Positions 9,937 through 18,961 of a stretch of DNA of 64,000 bases are shown here, in pieces. Below the pieces are notes generated by a model that worked only from the letters and a program-made list of their open reading frames with translations, was not told the DNA's origin and ran no database searches. Position 1 is the first letter of the stretch. Each line of letters starts with the position of its first letter. The stretch is from Corynebacterium deserti GIMN1.010 (GTDB taxonomy: Bacteria; Actinomycetota; Actinomycetes; Mycobacteriales; Mycobacteriaceae): NCBI RefSeq assembly GCF_001277995.1, contig NZ_CP009220.1:2696411-2760410 (forward strand), in the 5' to 3' direction. Made by a program: the position numbers and the translations under genes.

Positions 9937-11901
9937 TTAGCGAGACTCCTCAACCTGTCCGTTAACCTGACGGATGGTTCCGTTCTGGAAGGTGATGGTC
10001 TGGCCACCAGCTGCAATTGCGGACTGATCAGTGGTTGGGAAGCCGTATTCGCCCTGTTCCCAGCCCTTTGCGCCCCAGGCGTTGAAGATGTCTCCGTACA
10101 GAATGACATGTGCGCCGGTGGATGCAGACCAGTAGATGTTACCCTTCTCAAACTCCTGGAAAGCACCGCCGTTGATCAGCTGCTCATTGCCAGTTGGGAA
10201 ACCGAGCTGAGCGAAGACGCCGTCCTCTGCGTACTTCTTGGAGATCTCTCCGCGAACCCAGTAAGACTGGTTGTTGGAGGTGCGGAAGACGTAGCCGCCC
10301 TGGAACTGTTGGCGCAGGCCACCATTGAACTCAACTGCAGCGCCGGTTGGGTAGCCCAAGCCGCCGCGCTCGTAGTTCTGGGTACCCCATGCTGCGAGCA
10401 TGTCGCCAGGGATCTCCCATGGGCCGGTTTGCGCGGTCCAGTAGATGGAGCCGTTTTCGAAGGTGACAAAACGTCCCGCTCCGTCTGGGGTCTTCATCTC
10501 GTTGGAGGTTGGGAAGCCCAACCACGACTCTGGGCCGCCGAGCTCAGAGTAACGAGCGTTAATGCGTCCCACCAGGCCATAAGCGCCGGTGTTTGCAGAC
10601 CAGTAAGCGCGACCGTTGGTGAAGTCCTGAGCCTTACCGCCAGCGGTGTCGTACTCGTTGGTCAAGCAGGTACCCAGAGCGCCATCAGCGGTTGCACTGG
10701 CGATTGCGCCGATTGGTGCACATTCTGCGCCGCGATCCTCAGTGGACATACCCAGAGCATTAGCGATGTGAGGGAATGCCTGAGTCATCTCGAACTGCCA
10801 GTATTCCCATGAGTGGACACCCGATGGGCGGAAGCTGGAGATAACCTCAACACCCTTGTTGTTGGCAGCGTCCACGAAGGTCTGGGAGGTCATGCGGGAG
10901 ATAACTTCCAGGCCGACACCCGCTGCGTTTGCAGGTCCAATGGCAATAGAGCCGGCATTGCCGTAGTCATCGGCGCCGTTACCAGCGGACACGTAGATGG
11001 TCTTCCCGCGGAGCTTTTCGACGTTGCTCTTTGGATCATTTTCATACCAACGCTCAGATCCTGCAGGACCCCACATTGCGTTGACATTATATCCGCCTGC
11101 ATCAGCCAACGCTGCGGAGATTGCAATTGGCATGCCGGAAGAAGTGGTGTCCAGGTAGCCGGAGAAAGAGCCGACAAACTTGAACATGTCTGGATGGTGG
11201 GTTGCGATGTTAACGGCCGCTGTACCGCCCATGGAAATACCAGTGATGGCGCGGTTGGTGTTGGAACGGAAGCCCTTATCCAAAATAGGAGCCAATTCCT
11301 CAGTCAGGAAGGTCTCCCACTTGTAGTTCTTGCCGTTGTTTGGCTCATTCCAGTCAGAGTAGAAGGAGCTTTCGCCGCCAACTGGGAGAACGACAATAGC
11401 GTTCTTATCCGCATAATACTGCTCAATGTTGGTTTCGATGGTCCAGCCGCTCTGCTGCTCAATCGCGCGAAGGCCGTCCAGAGCCCAGATTTCTGGGAAC
11501 TCACGATCTGGGGAGGAGTACCAGTCACGAGGCAGCAGCAACTGCACCTTGATGGGCTGCTCAGGCATGGCAGCGGACTGGATGGTCAAGATGACATGCT
11601 TGGAGGTAGACCACTCAGCGCTGATTACGCGCACACCCTCAGGCAGGCCGGCGATCTCTGGGTAGGTGACCTCACCAGCTGGAAGCTCCTCAACTCGAGG
11701 CATGAGGTAGTCAGTCAAACCATCGGTGATGCCACCAATGACAGCGTCAGAGGAGAGGTTGCTTGATTGCGCCATCGCAGCAGGAGCTGCCAAGGACATG
11801 CTCAGAGCAATTGCGGTTGGAACGGCGCCAGCTGCAATCCAGAGGGAACGGCGCCTGGCTTTCGCCATGCCCTTGATGGAACGATCTGCGGTGTCGCGCA
11901 T
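9937..11901 (-). CDS. cop1: Trehalose corynomycolyl transferase PS1 (Cop1/Csp1) with C-terminal LGFP repeats
   Basis: 654 residues. A long signal peptide ends near AAPAAMAQ (about residue 45). The antigen-85-type esterase domain has its catalytic serine at S223 in GISMGG. It transfers corynomycolate between trehalose esters and onto arabinogalactan outside the membrane. After about residue 390 come roughly four LGFP-type repeats ([36 protein letters not shown]), thought to bind the cell wall. Length and architecture fit the major secreted protein PS1. A GAGAAGGAAAA ribosome site precedes the ATG. It heads an operon with the lipoprotein and cutinase-like genes. The 5' region (11902-12200) shows no other gene. 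Confidence 0.95.
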   Translation of the reverse strand: MRDTADRSIKGMAKARRRSLWIAAGAVPTAIALSMSLAAPAAMAQSSNLSSDAVIGGITDGLTDYLMPRVEELPAGEVTYPEIAGLPEGVRVISAEWSTSKHVILTIQSAAMPEQPIKVQLLLPRDWYSSPDREFPEIWALDGLRAIEQQSGWTIETNIEQYYADKNAIVVLPVGGESSFYSDWNEPNNGKNYKWETFLTEELAPILDKGFRSNTNRAITGISMGGTAAVNIATHHPDMFKFVGSFSGYLDTTSSGMPIAISAALADAGGYNVNAMWGPAGSERWYENDPKSNVEKLRGKTIYVSAGNGADDYGNAGSIAIGPANAAGVGLEVISRMTSQTFVDAANNKGVEVISSFRPSGVHSWEYWQFEMTQAFPHIANALGMSTEDRGAECAPIGAIASATADGALGTCLTNEYDTAGGKAQDFTNGRAYWSANTGAYGLVGRINARYSELGGPESWLGFPTSNEMKTPDGAGRFVTFENGSIYWTAQTGPWEIPGDMLAAWGTQNYERGGLGYPTGAAVEFNGGLRQQFQGGYVFRTSNNQSYWVRGEISKKYAEDGVFAQLGFPTGNEQLINGGAFQEFEKGNIYWSASTGAHVILYGDIFNAWGAKGWEQGEYGFPTTDQSAIAAGGQTITFQNGTIRQVNGQVEESR

Positions 11902-12220
11902 GAAGTTTTCCTTCTCATTAAATGTTTTCGGATGCTACACACAGCCCTCACTGATGGTGGATCCGTCCCGAAAGTTCCCCGCTTCCGGCTCGCAAACTAC
12001 ACACGTGGGCTATGCCTAGAGAGTCTTCAGTTCTTTCCAGTCTGTCGTGATTTTAGCCCAGAAGGTTACACATGTGGGTGCGTAATCTTTCGATACAGGT
12101 CACAACTCCAGAATGAGCTCAATCTTAAGTACAACTTTAGAGTTTTATCAATGCCACGCCGAAAAAGATAAGGAATTGCGGTGACTTTAAGGGGCGCCGA
12201 GTCCCAGTGGCGCTTGTTAA

Positions 12221-12517
12221 GCGCCTGTTAGGGGGCGTCGAAAAGCATGGTTTCTATCACCGTTCGGACGTCTCGCCGCGAGCCAAGGCGGTGTCTCCGC
12301 AATCACCGCTGCAGGCATCATCTCCGCCCTCCTCATTCTGGCCACCGCTGCCAGATCCAACACACTCACCCACGTCAATGACGCCTGCCTCTGGCTGTTC
12401 AAAGGCTACCTCGACCTCCCTGTCCAGGACACTCTCAAGACCTGGGGTCTCCTCCAGCTATGTAACTCGCTCGTCGGTTTGCGCGTAGTCATGCTGTTGA
12501 GCGTGTTTATTGACTAG
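12221..12517 (+). pseudogene. Start-less open frame, probable remnant of a small membrane-protein gene
   Basis: Reading from 12221 to the TAG at 12515 gives 98 residues with strongly C-ending codons, as in real genes here. There is a hydrophobic stretch ([17 protein letters not shown]) and a plausible soluble part ([18 protein letters not shown]). No ATG, GTG or TTG occurs in frame until the last few codons, and a stop lies directly upstream. This suggests a gene that lost its 5' end by deletion or frameshift. I do not recognise the family. It could also be a chance open frame, so confidence is low. Confidence 0.35.
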
Positions 12518-12523
12518 TGGTTG

Positions 12524-12571
12524 TTTAGCTGGCAGGGCTTTTAGCTGGCAGGGCTTTTAGTTGGCAAGGCA
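12524..12571. repeat. Three tandem 16-bp repeats
   Basis: The unit TTTAGCTGGCAGGGCT occurs at 12524-12539 and 12540-12555, and with three changes at 12556-12571. It sits between the decayed open frame and the HNH gene. No function is evident. Confidence 0.9.
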
Positions 12572-12704
12572 GCCCGCTGCTGGGCTGTGGATAACCGTTC
12601 TTGGATGGGAGTTATCCACAGGTTGGCGGTGGGGTGTCTTGCGCATGTGGGGACGCTGCGGTTGGGTGAGGGGTAACACAGAGATAGCCGTTGAAAGGAG
12701 GCGC

Positions 12705-14099
12705 ATGCAGCAGGTAGAAGATTTGGAAGCAATGATGGACGCAATTATCGCCGCCCCATCCGCCGACGCCTTCAAACACACCCTCCCCCTGGCCGAGCTG
12801 CTGGAAAAGCTCGTCAACAAAAAGGCCACCTTCGACGCCGCCCTTGCCAAAGCTGCCGAACACGCAGACGCAGGCCGCCTCATCGGCAAAAACTCCCACA
12901 TCGATGCACTTGTTTACTTCCTCGGAATTTCCAAGTCAGAAGCTTTTCGACGCGTCCAGCGCGCCAACGACCACTACGGCAACTCGAGCCCAACGCTGTC
13001 AGACGCAGAGTTGAAGGCCGAGACTTCCTTGCAGCGTGAACAGCGAGTTTTGCAAGAAGCCATAGACCGTGAGGAGCAAACAAAAGCAAATGCAATTGCC
13101 GTGAAGCACGCCATCTCCGGAGAGAAGCAAGACGTCATCCGCTACGAGCTGGAAAAGCTCAACGAAAAGACCTCCATATCTAAAGCGCAGTTGCGCGCCA
13201 TGGCGATGCACGAGGCGACGGAACGCAGCGTAGAAGACCTCCGCAGCTGGACGCGCACCAAAGTAGCGCGCATCAACCCCACCACTAAGGATCCCAATGC
13301 AGCACTCAAAAAGAGGTCGCTGTCTATCGGGCAACAAGACAGCGACGGCGGCGCCCGCGCCTCCATGTACCTCGACCCCAAAGGACTCGCACTGCTCAAA
13401 GCAATGATGGCGAAAGCCAAGCCAGGGCATCTATTAAAGCTGTCAGAGGCAGACGACGATCGACGGACAAAAGCACAACGGCAATATGACGCACTAGTCG
13501 AGATCCTGCACCGCGCCAACACCGCCCAACTACCAGCGCGCTCTGGCGTAGGCACAATCGTGGTGTCACTATCGGCAAAGGACGTGTGCTCGCTTGAAAA
13601 GAGTGGCGCCCACCACCGCTACCCCACCAACATCGGCGTCACACTCACCCCAGCCGAAATCCTCCGCCTCGGCGGCGCAAAATACGACTTCGGCGTAGTC
13701 CTCGACCCCGCGTCAGGCCGCCCGCTCCACCTAGCCCGCACCCAACGAACAGCCTCGCTTTACCAACGACTTGCCCTCTTCGGCTCCGAACTCGTCTGCA
13801 CCAAAGAAGGCTGCGACTCCCCCATCGAAGACAACGACATCCACCACATCAGATCCTGGTTCGACGGCGGCCCCACAGACATAGAAAACCTCACCAACAT
13901 CTGCCGAGGCGACCACGGAGATAATAACGACAAACGCGACGGCAAAGACAACATGGGCTTTATGGACACTGACCCAGAGACCGGACGAGTAGGATTCCAG
14001 CCGGCAGACAAAGGCCAGCCGATGAGATTCAATAACTCAGCCACAGCTCAAGAATCCGGGGGAGCTCAAACCAGACGACAGCATTGGCCGGAGGAGTAA
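12705..14099 (+). CDS. DUF222 / HNH endonuclease-domain protein
   Basis: 464 residues from ATG 12705, chosen because GAAAGGAGG lies 5 bases upstream; the frame stays open further 5' but without a ribosome site. The N-terminal two thirds match the largely helical DUF222 type common in actinobacteria (13E12-repeat-like). The C terminus has an HNH nuclease motif: CTKEGCD, then DIHHIRSWFDGGPTDIENL and NICRGDH. These proteins occur in many copies in actinobacteria, sometimes near mobile DNA, and their biological role is not settled. The gene converges on cmt2, and the IS1249-like element has inserted just after its terminator. Confidence 0.85.
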   Translation: MQQVEDLEAMMDAIIAAPSADAFKHTLPLAELLEKLVNKKATFDAALAKAAEHADAGRLIGKNSHIDALVYFLGISKSEAFRRVQRANDHYGNSSPTLSDAELKAETSLQREQRVLQEAIDREEQTKANAIAVKHAISGEKQDVIRYELEKLNEKTSISKAQLRAMAMHEATERSVEDLRSWTRTKVARINPTTKDPNAALKKRSLSIGQQDSDGGARASMYLDPKGLALLKAMMAKAKPGHLLKLSEADDDRRTKAQRQYDALVEILHRANTAQLPARSGVGTIVVSLSAKDVCSLEKSGAHHRYPTNIGVTLTPAEILRLGGAKYDFGVVLDPASGRPLHLARTQRTASLYQRLALFGSELVCTKEGCDSPIEDNDIHHIRSWFDGGPTDIENLTNICRGDHGDNNDKRDGKDNMGFMDTDPETGRVGFQPADKGQPMRFNNSATAQESGGAQTRRQHWPEE

Positions 14100-14102
14100 G
14101 GT

Positions 14103-14121
14103 CTCCAAAGGCTTTTTGGAG
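14103..14121 (+). terminator. Terminator-like hairpin after the HNH gene
   Basis: Inverted repeat CTCCAAA / TTTGGAG with loop GGCTT, 3 bp after the stop codon. It is a short stem without a long T-run, so it is a modest terminator. Confidence 0.5.
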
Positions 14122-14298
14122 CTGTAAAAGGAAAAGCGGGTTAAGGGACAAAATGTGTGCTTTTAACAACGCAGAAACCCTACCCCACCAGCACTAACCC
14201 CAAGATTATGTGTCCTAACAACCACAAACCCCACCACACCCACCGAAATCCCCACCCCAACACCAACCTGTGATAACCCACCAACTACACCGAACTAG

Positions 14299-15507
14299 GT
14301 GAACAGAACACGACCAACCTGCCCGGTCTGCACGGGCACCATGAGAAAAAACGGCACCACCACCAAAGGCACCACCCGCTGGCGCTGCACCACCTGCGGC
14401 GCCAGCACCACCAACACCCGCACTGATGATCACCATGCCCGCAGATTCCAGCTCTTCATCAACTGGATCCAAAGCCCCCAATCCCTGACAACCCTTGCAC
14501 AACAACACCGAGTCACCCGCCGCACACTGACCCGATGGTTTCATAACTATTGGTACGTCGAAGTTCCCCGCAACACCGACCACCACCGCATCTACGATCA
14601 ACTCTTCATCGACGGCACCTACTTCAACACCAAATGCCTCCTGATAGCCTGCACCTTCGACCACGTCGTCGCCTGGCGCTGGTGCACCAAAGAAGACTCC
14701 TACAACTACACCCGCCTCTTCGATCAACTCCAGCCACCACTGATCGTGACCACCGACGGACAAAAAGGCGCACTCAAAGCCATCACCACCACCTGGCCCA
14801 CCACAAAAATCCAACGCTGCCTCGTCCACATCAAACGCAACATCCAGCAACACGTCACCCTCAACCCAAAGCTCAAACCCGGAAAAGCACTGCGCAAACT
14901 TTCCTTAAACCTGCTCAAAGTCCACACTGCCAACGACGCAGCCACCTGGATGACCCAGCTGCATGAGTTCCACACCGTCTACCGCGACTGGCTGAATGAA
15001 AAGACCTACACCACTGACGTCTCGCAGTCTGAGATCCCCGGGTTCGTGCGCCCCACAGCCACCTGGTGGTACACCCACTACCGCCATCGCAGAGCCTATC
15101 GACAACTTGAAAAACTCGCCCGCCAAGGACACTTGTTCACTTTCGTCAACCCACCTGACGGAGTTGAAGGAACCATCAAATCAACCACAAACTGTTTAGA
15201 AGGTGGGATCAACGCACAGATCAAAGCCTTGGCTCGTAACCATCGGGGAATGATTGATGAGCATCAACGTATCGCGGTGGATTGGTGGCTATATCTGCAT
15301 ACGCAGTTGCCTGACGATCCGGTAAAAATCGCCAGGCAACAACACTGGGGTCAAGACGCACTCGCCAAAGCTGATGTCTTGATCCAACAGGAACAACCAG
15401 ATGCTCATCGCGACGATGGGCGCCCAGCGTTGTATGACACCGGGATTGATGCCACACCAACTAACTCTATCGGGATCAGGTCAGGCTGGGCAGGACGACA
15501 CAATTAG
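14299..15507 (+). CDS. IS1249-family transposase
   Basis: 402 residues from a GTG start. The N terminus has a zinc-ribbon-like motif (CPVCTG ... WRCTTCGAS) followed by a helix-turn-helix-like segment (LAQQHRVTRRTLTRWF), probably for end recognition. The catalytic core is the DDE type of mutator/IS256 transposases: the first Asp in FIDGTYFNT, the second in VTTDGQKGALKA, and the Glu probably in GVEGTIKSTTNCLEGGIN. The length is normal for the family and the frame is intact. It moves the 1467-bp element that contains it. Confidence 0.9.
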   Translation: MNRTRPTCPVCTGTMRKNGTTTKGTTRWRCTTCGASTTNTRTDDHHARRFQLFINWIQSPQSLTTLAQQHRVTRRTLTRWFHNYWYVEVPRNTDHHRIYDQLFIDGTYFNTKCLLIACTFDHVVAWRWCTKEDSYNYTRLFDQLQPPLIVTTDGQKGALKAITTTWPTTKIQRCLVHIKRNIQQHVTLNPKLKPGKALRKLSLNLLKVHTANDAATWMTQLHEFHTVYRDWLNEKTYTTDVSQSEIPGFVRPTATWWYTHYRHRRAYRQLEKLARQGHLFTFVNPPDGVEGTIKSTTNCLEGGINAQIKALARNHRGMIDEHQRIAVDWWLYLHTQLPDDPVKIARQQHWGQDALAKADVLIQQEQPDAHRDDGRPALYDTGIDATPTNSIGIRSGWAGRHN

Positions 15508-15541
15508 GTCTGTGGTGTTAACGGTATATGTCGACCTGGGG

Positions 15542-15565
15542 AAAGCACACAACATGTCCCTTAAG
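15542..15565. repeat. Internal imperfect copy of the IS right terminal repeat
   Basis: AAAGCACACAACATGTCCCTTAAG closely resembles the true right end (AAAGCACACATTTTGTCCCTTAA, 15578 onward), in the same orientation about 36 bp inside the element. It may be a second transposase-binding site or the scar of an earlier end. Confidence 0.7.
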
Positions 15566-15610
15566 TCGACACGCCGTAAAAGCACACATTTTGTCCCTTA
15601 ACCCGGAAAA

Positions 15611-15635
15611 GCCCACTGCATCAGATGCAGTGGGC
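15611..15635 (-). terminator. Terminator downstream of cmt2
   Basis: A 12-bp inverted repeat, GCCCACTGCATC / GATGCAGTGGGC. On the minus strand it is followed by TTTTCC. It ends cmt2 transcription. The IS target duplication overlaps its distal edge. Confidence 0.8.
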
Positions 15636-15661
15636 TAAAAGTGCTGGGTCACCACGCTGGG

Positions 15662-16687
15662 TTACCAGGCGTTCATAACGTTGAGGACGCGGTCCTTGGT
15701 CTTGTGCAACTGGGAGTTGAACTGTCCCCAACCGTGGATGCCATACATTGGGTAGTCAGCAGTTGGGTTAAGACCCTGTAGACGAGCCTTTGCTTCCCAA
15801 GTACGGGTGGAGGTCATTGCGACGAACTCCAGAACAGAACCGGTGAGACGGTGATCAACGCGAGTTCCGTCGTCTTCTGGGCTCCACAGGCCGGAAGCTG
15901 CAGAGATATAGACGTCAGTGTTAGCCAGGCCACCCATGTTCCAGAACGGATCGTTTTCGAAGCGACGTGGGTTGATGATGGAACCGTACATTGCGTTGAC
16001 GTTGAATCCGCCGGTATCGATCATAGCGAGGCGAAGCAGGGTCTGCATGCCTGGTGCGGTGGTGTTCAAGTAACCGGACCAGGACATAGCCTGACGGAAC
16101 TGGCCTGGGTGCTTTGCCGCAAGGTTCAGTGCAGCAGTTCCACCCATGGACAGGCCAGCAATGGAGTTGTTATTGCGAGCAACACCGAAGTTCTGCTCAA
16201 GGTATGTAGGAAGTTCCTGGGTAAGAAAAGTCTCCCACATGTAGGTGACTGGCTCAGAGGAGGAGAGAGAAGCCTGGGAGTTCCAGTCCGCGTAGAAGGA
16301 ACCTGCACCACCAACTGGCATAACCAGGGTGATGTTGTTTGGCGCGTATAGCGCAGCCGCGTTGGTATCTACCAACCAGGCGTTGGAAACCTCGGTGGCG
16401 CGCATGCCGTCAAGCAAGTAAAGGGCTGCGTTGCCGCCACGCTCTGCAGGTTGAATCTGGACGGTGATGTTACGGCCCATCGCTGCTGACCACACGTCAC
16501 AGCGCTGAACCCAGTAGCCTACGCCATCCCAATCGCAAGCCCCAGTGTTATCGGGACGCAGCCAGTCGCGGTTGGCTGCATTCGCGGTGCCTTGGCCAAC
16601 AACCATGAGGGCTGCCGCGGTGGCGAGTGCCACAACGAGGGCGATGAGCTTTTTGCTAGCCTCGCCAGCTCGTGAAAATACGGACAT
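15662..16687 (-). CDS. cmt2: Corynomycolyl transferase Cmt2 (antigen-85-like)
   Basis: 341 residues from ATG 16687, which has GGAGGAGAACC directly upstream; the longer frame to 16738 lacks such a site. The signal peptide ends near GTANAAN. The esterase domain has the catalytic serine at S180 in GLSMGG, and the oxyanion-side sequence ALYLLDGMRA is typical of mycolyltransferases. The enzyme transfers corynomycolate to trehalose monomycolate or arabinogalactan in the outer envelope. Unlike PS1 it has no LGFP repeats. It lies between the IS element and aftB and is transcribed as its own unit ending at the 15611 hairpin. Confidence 0.92.
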   Translation of the reverse strand: MSVFSRAGEASKKLIALVVALATAAALMVVGQGTANAANRDWLRPDNTGACDWDGVGYWVQRCDVWSAAMGRNITVQIQPAERGGNAALYLLDGMRATEVSNAWLVDTNAAALYAPNNITLVMPVGGAGSFYADWNSQASLSSSEPVTYMWETFLTQELPTYLEQNFGVARNNNSIAGLSMGGTAALNLAAKHPGQFRQAMSWSGYLNTTAPGMQTLLRLAMIDTGGFNVNAMYGSIINPRRFENDPFWNMGGLANTDVYISAASGLWSPEDDGTRVDHRLTGSVLEFVAMTSTRTWEAKARLQGLNPTADYPMYGIHGWGQFNSQLHKTKDRVLNVMNAW

Positions 16688-16835
16688 GGTTCTCCTCCGG
16701 CAAAATCGATATGTATCTCTCTGCGGTACGGACCGCAAATACCTCTAGATGCCTATCTAGTTTTTCCGCCCACACGTTACCAAGTTGTGACACTCTTGGG
16801 TAGTTATAACTGACCACTGACTTAAAAATAAGCGT

Positions 16836-18884
16836 TTACTGAGAGCTATATAAGGGTTCCCCACGAGGTTCATCGAGCTTTATATCCACAGGCCAGGCAA
16901 TTATCGGGAGTCCCTCCTGAATTTCTGCTGGGGTGGCTTGAAAATCTTTTAAAAGATCTTCAGGATCGTCTGAAATTTCCAAGGTTCGACCGGTTGTAAG
17001 GGCGTATTTAATATTGTCCACAAAGCGGTGATAACTCATCGGTTCACGATACGTTTGGAACAAGTGAACCAACTCAGGATGCCGCAACGCCTGGCGCGCT
17101 TGGTATGTCTTCTCGGCATCAATCCAGCCCGGGGTATAAGCCAATGGGGTCGCAGATTCTGCCACTTGCCATTCCAGGTCCATGAGCTTATCGTGGCCAA
17201 TTCGCCCACCCTCAATGCGAGGCTGTCGGGCCGCCAACGGAGTGGCAAGACCAATGAGGTCAGTGACGCGCACATTAAGCGGCGCATTCATAGAAGTCAT
17301 GCCGAGGTTCACATGGAAGATCGTGGGCGGAAGGTTTTCAAGATCTCCGGCCTCAATGCCTTCAACTCGAGGCGTGGTGATCCATGAATAAGTATCCGGA
17401 TCGCTGGTGGCCAAGATGTTGAGCTGTTGTCCAGTGGGATTCACCAAGGTCTGATCACGCATGACTTCGGCGTAATCGTTCATCGAGTCCACCGTCAGAA
17501 AGTCCTCCGCGTATAGAGGCGGGTGGTCCTTATCGCGGTTGGTAAAGTCGATCCAGAAGTCACGTTCATCCACAACGTGCTGGCCGGTGTTTTCCCACTG
17601 GTGGCCTTGGATGAAAATGACGGTGGACCAAATCCACGTTGCGAAAACGAGTACGAGTGCTACGAGATCCTGCCAGCCACGATCGACCATGTTGATCGGT
17701 ATGACGGCGACAGGCAAAAGGATTGCAAACAGAGGCAGCAGGAGCATGCGGCCGTGCATGAAGTCACCTCCCACACGAATGACGTAGAGGAAGTGCACAA
17801 GCGCGCAGATCACCAATAGGCCAACGGCCATTCCTGGGGTGCGCAAACTCAATCGTCCGAATCGCCCCTGCGGAACTAAGGCTTTCGCATCAGCCCGCCA
17901 CACCGTCAACGCACCAGCAGCCAAAAGCGACGCGAGGCCAAGCCACAGGTTGTAGGGGCCAGTGAAGTCTTCGACGTATTCCCAACCCGTTCCCCACACT
18001 GCATCAGAGGCAGACTTTGCCACTGCAGTGTGCGGCACCATCAATCCGTAGTAGCCCATTCGGAAGATTTGATAAGCGGCGGGTACCGGCAAAGCAGCAG
18101 CCAAAATGCCGATGACTACGCGCAGCGAAGGAGTAGTAAGCAGCAAAAGGATGCCGGTCAATCCGCCGTAAAGTGCAAGTTCGGGGCGAACTAGCCAACT
18201 AAGTCCAGACCAAAATGCGAGACCGTAGGTGATGTAATCAGGGCCGCGTTTGGTTGTGGACTTGGTTGCCCACAGCACGAGCAGTAACCAGTGGATGGAA
18301 ATCCACATGAGGGACAGTCCCCACTCCAATCCGGAGGTGGCAAAGTCGCGGGCTGGGGAAAGGCTAAAGTAGCCGATTACGCCTGCTGGAAGCAGTAGGG
18401 CAATGCGGTTGCGGTGCAGATGTGCGGTGCCCAACACGCCGATGATTGCGGCGGCAGTGGTGAACAAGATGGCCAACCACAAGGCAATATCTTCTAGCCG
18501 GTAGTCAGTAACAAGCGCTACCAAATAGATACAGTATTGCCACAGGGTGGAAGTGTTAGCTTCTACGCGTTCGCCAGCGTTAAAAACAGGCCCGTTTCCT
18601 GCAAGAAGGTTGCGGACGGTGCGAAGAACAATGAGTCCATCATCGCTGATCCACTTGCGACTCCAACCTGCGTAGAACGCAAAAATTCCAGCAGTAACTG
18701 CTGCCAAGAACGTGGTGATGAGAGTGTAATTCGGGGTGGCCTTCTGGTTGGTCGCACCTGAAGTTCTCGCTGAATTTCTTTCGGAACCCGGACGGAGCTC
18801 CGTCTCTTCCCCATTGTCTGGGGTTGTTGAAAGATCAGTTTGGCTACCGGGCTCAAATTCCGGACGCTGAGAACTTAACGTCAT
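16836..18884 (-). CDS. aftB: Arabinofuranosyltransferase AftB
   Basis: 682 residues from ATG 18884; a GTG at 18902 would add six. GT-C-type membrane glycosyltransferase: a charged cytoplasmic tail (about 1-50), then about ten transmembrane segments, with the acidic loop WISDDGLIVLRT after the first segment as the likely catalytic site. The C-terminal 230 residues are extracytoplasmic. AftB adds the terminal beta-(1->2) arabinofuranose to arabinogalactan from decaprenylphosphoryl arabinose. Position after ubiA matches Rv3805c. No ribosome site precedes either start, and a strong hairpin abuts ATG 18884 (see that entry), so the exact start is uncertain. Confidence 0.9.
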   Translation of the reverse strand: MTLSSQRPEFEPGSQTDLSTTPDNGEETELRPGSERNSARTSGATNQKATPNYTLITTFLAAVTAGIFAFYAGWSRKWISDDGLIVLRTVRNLLAGNGPVFNAGERVEANTSTLWQYCIYLVALVTDYRLEDIALWLAILFTTAAAIIGVLGTAHLHRNRIALLLPAGVIGYFSLSPARDFATSGLEWGLSLMWISIHWLLLVLWATKSTTKRGPDYITYGLAFWSGLSWLVRPELALYGGLTGILLLLTTPSLRVVIGILAAALPVPAAYQIFRMGYYGLMVPHTAVAKSASDAVWGTGWEYVEDFTGPYNLWLGLASLLAAGALTVWRADAKALVPQGRFGRLSLRTPGMAVGLLVICALVHFLYVIRVGGDFMHGRMLLLPLFAILLPVAVIPINMVDRGWQDLVALVLVFATWIWSTVIFIQGHQWENTGQHVVDERDFWIDFTNRDKDHPPLYAEDFLTVDSMNDYAEVMRDQTLVNPTGQQLNILATSDPDTYSWITTPRVEGIEAGDLENLPPTIFHVNLGMTSMNAPLNVRVTDLIGLATPLAARQPRIEGGRIGHDKLMDLEWQVAESATPLAYTPGWIDAEKTYQARQALRHPELVHLFQTYREPMSYHRFVDNIKYALTTGRTLEISDDPEDLLKDFQATPAEIQEGLPIIAWPVDIKLDEPRGEPLYSSQ

Positions 18885-18885
18885 G

Positions 18886-18914
18886 AAGCCACATGCTAGC
18901 ACCGCATGTGGCTT
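18886..18914 (-). promoter_or_regulatory. Hairpin abutting the aftB start codon
   Basis: An 11-bp perfect inverted repeat (AAGCCACATGC / GCATGTGGCTT, 7-base loop) lies in the 77-bp gap between ubiA and aftB and ends one base before ATG 18884. The alternative GTG start (18902) is inside its loop. There is no T-run on the minus strand, so it is not an ordinary terminator. It could control aftB translation or stabilise a processed mRNA end. Confidence 0.55.
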
Positions 18915-18961
18915 TAATCGTAAAGGACATGCTGGTCAGAGCATGTCTAGTTTAGATCGCT

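Larger units (their letters stand above)
14138..15604 (+). mobile_element. Complete IS1249-like insertion sequence (IS256 superfamily), 1467 bp
   Basis: The terminal inverted repeats are near-perfect: the left end begins GGGTTAAGGGACAAAATGTG and the right end is its reverse complement, matching for about 28 bp. The element is flanked by the perfect 8-bp direct repeat GGAAAAGC (14130-14137 and 15605-15612), the target duplication; 8 bp is typical of the IS256 family. It carries one transposase gene. It inserted at the T-run side of the cmt2 terminator, in the intergenic space between two convergent genes, so no gene is visibly broken. A second copy begins at 63348. The perfect target duplication points to a recent, probably still functional, insertion. 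Confidence 0.92.

Noticed and set aside
14215..14853. Minus-strand Gly/Val-rich open frame opposite the IS transposase (also at 63425-63973)
   Set aside because: It mirrors the transposase gene in another frame, starts and ends inside it, and has no recognisable domain. The matching frame in copy 2 only reflects the duplicated DNA.
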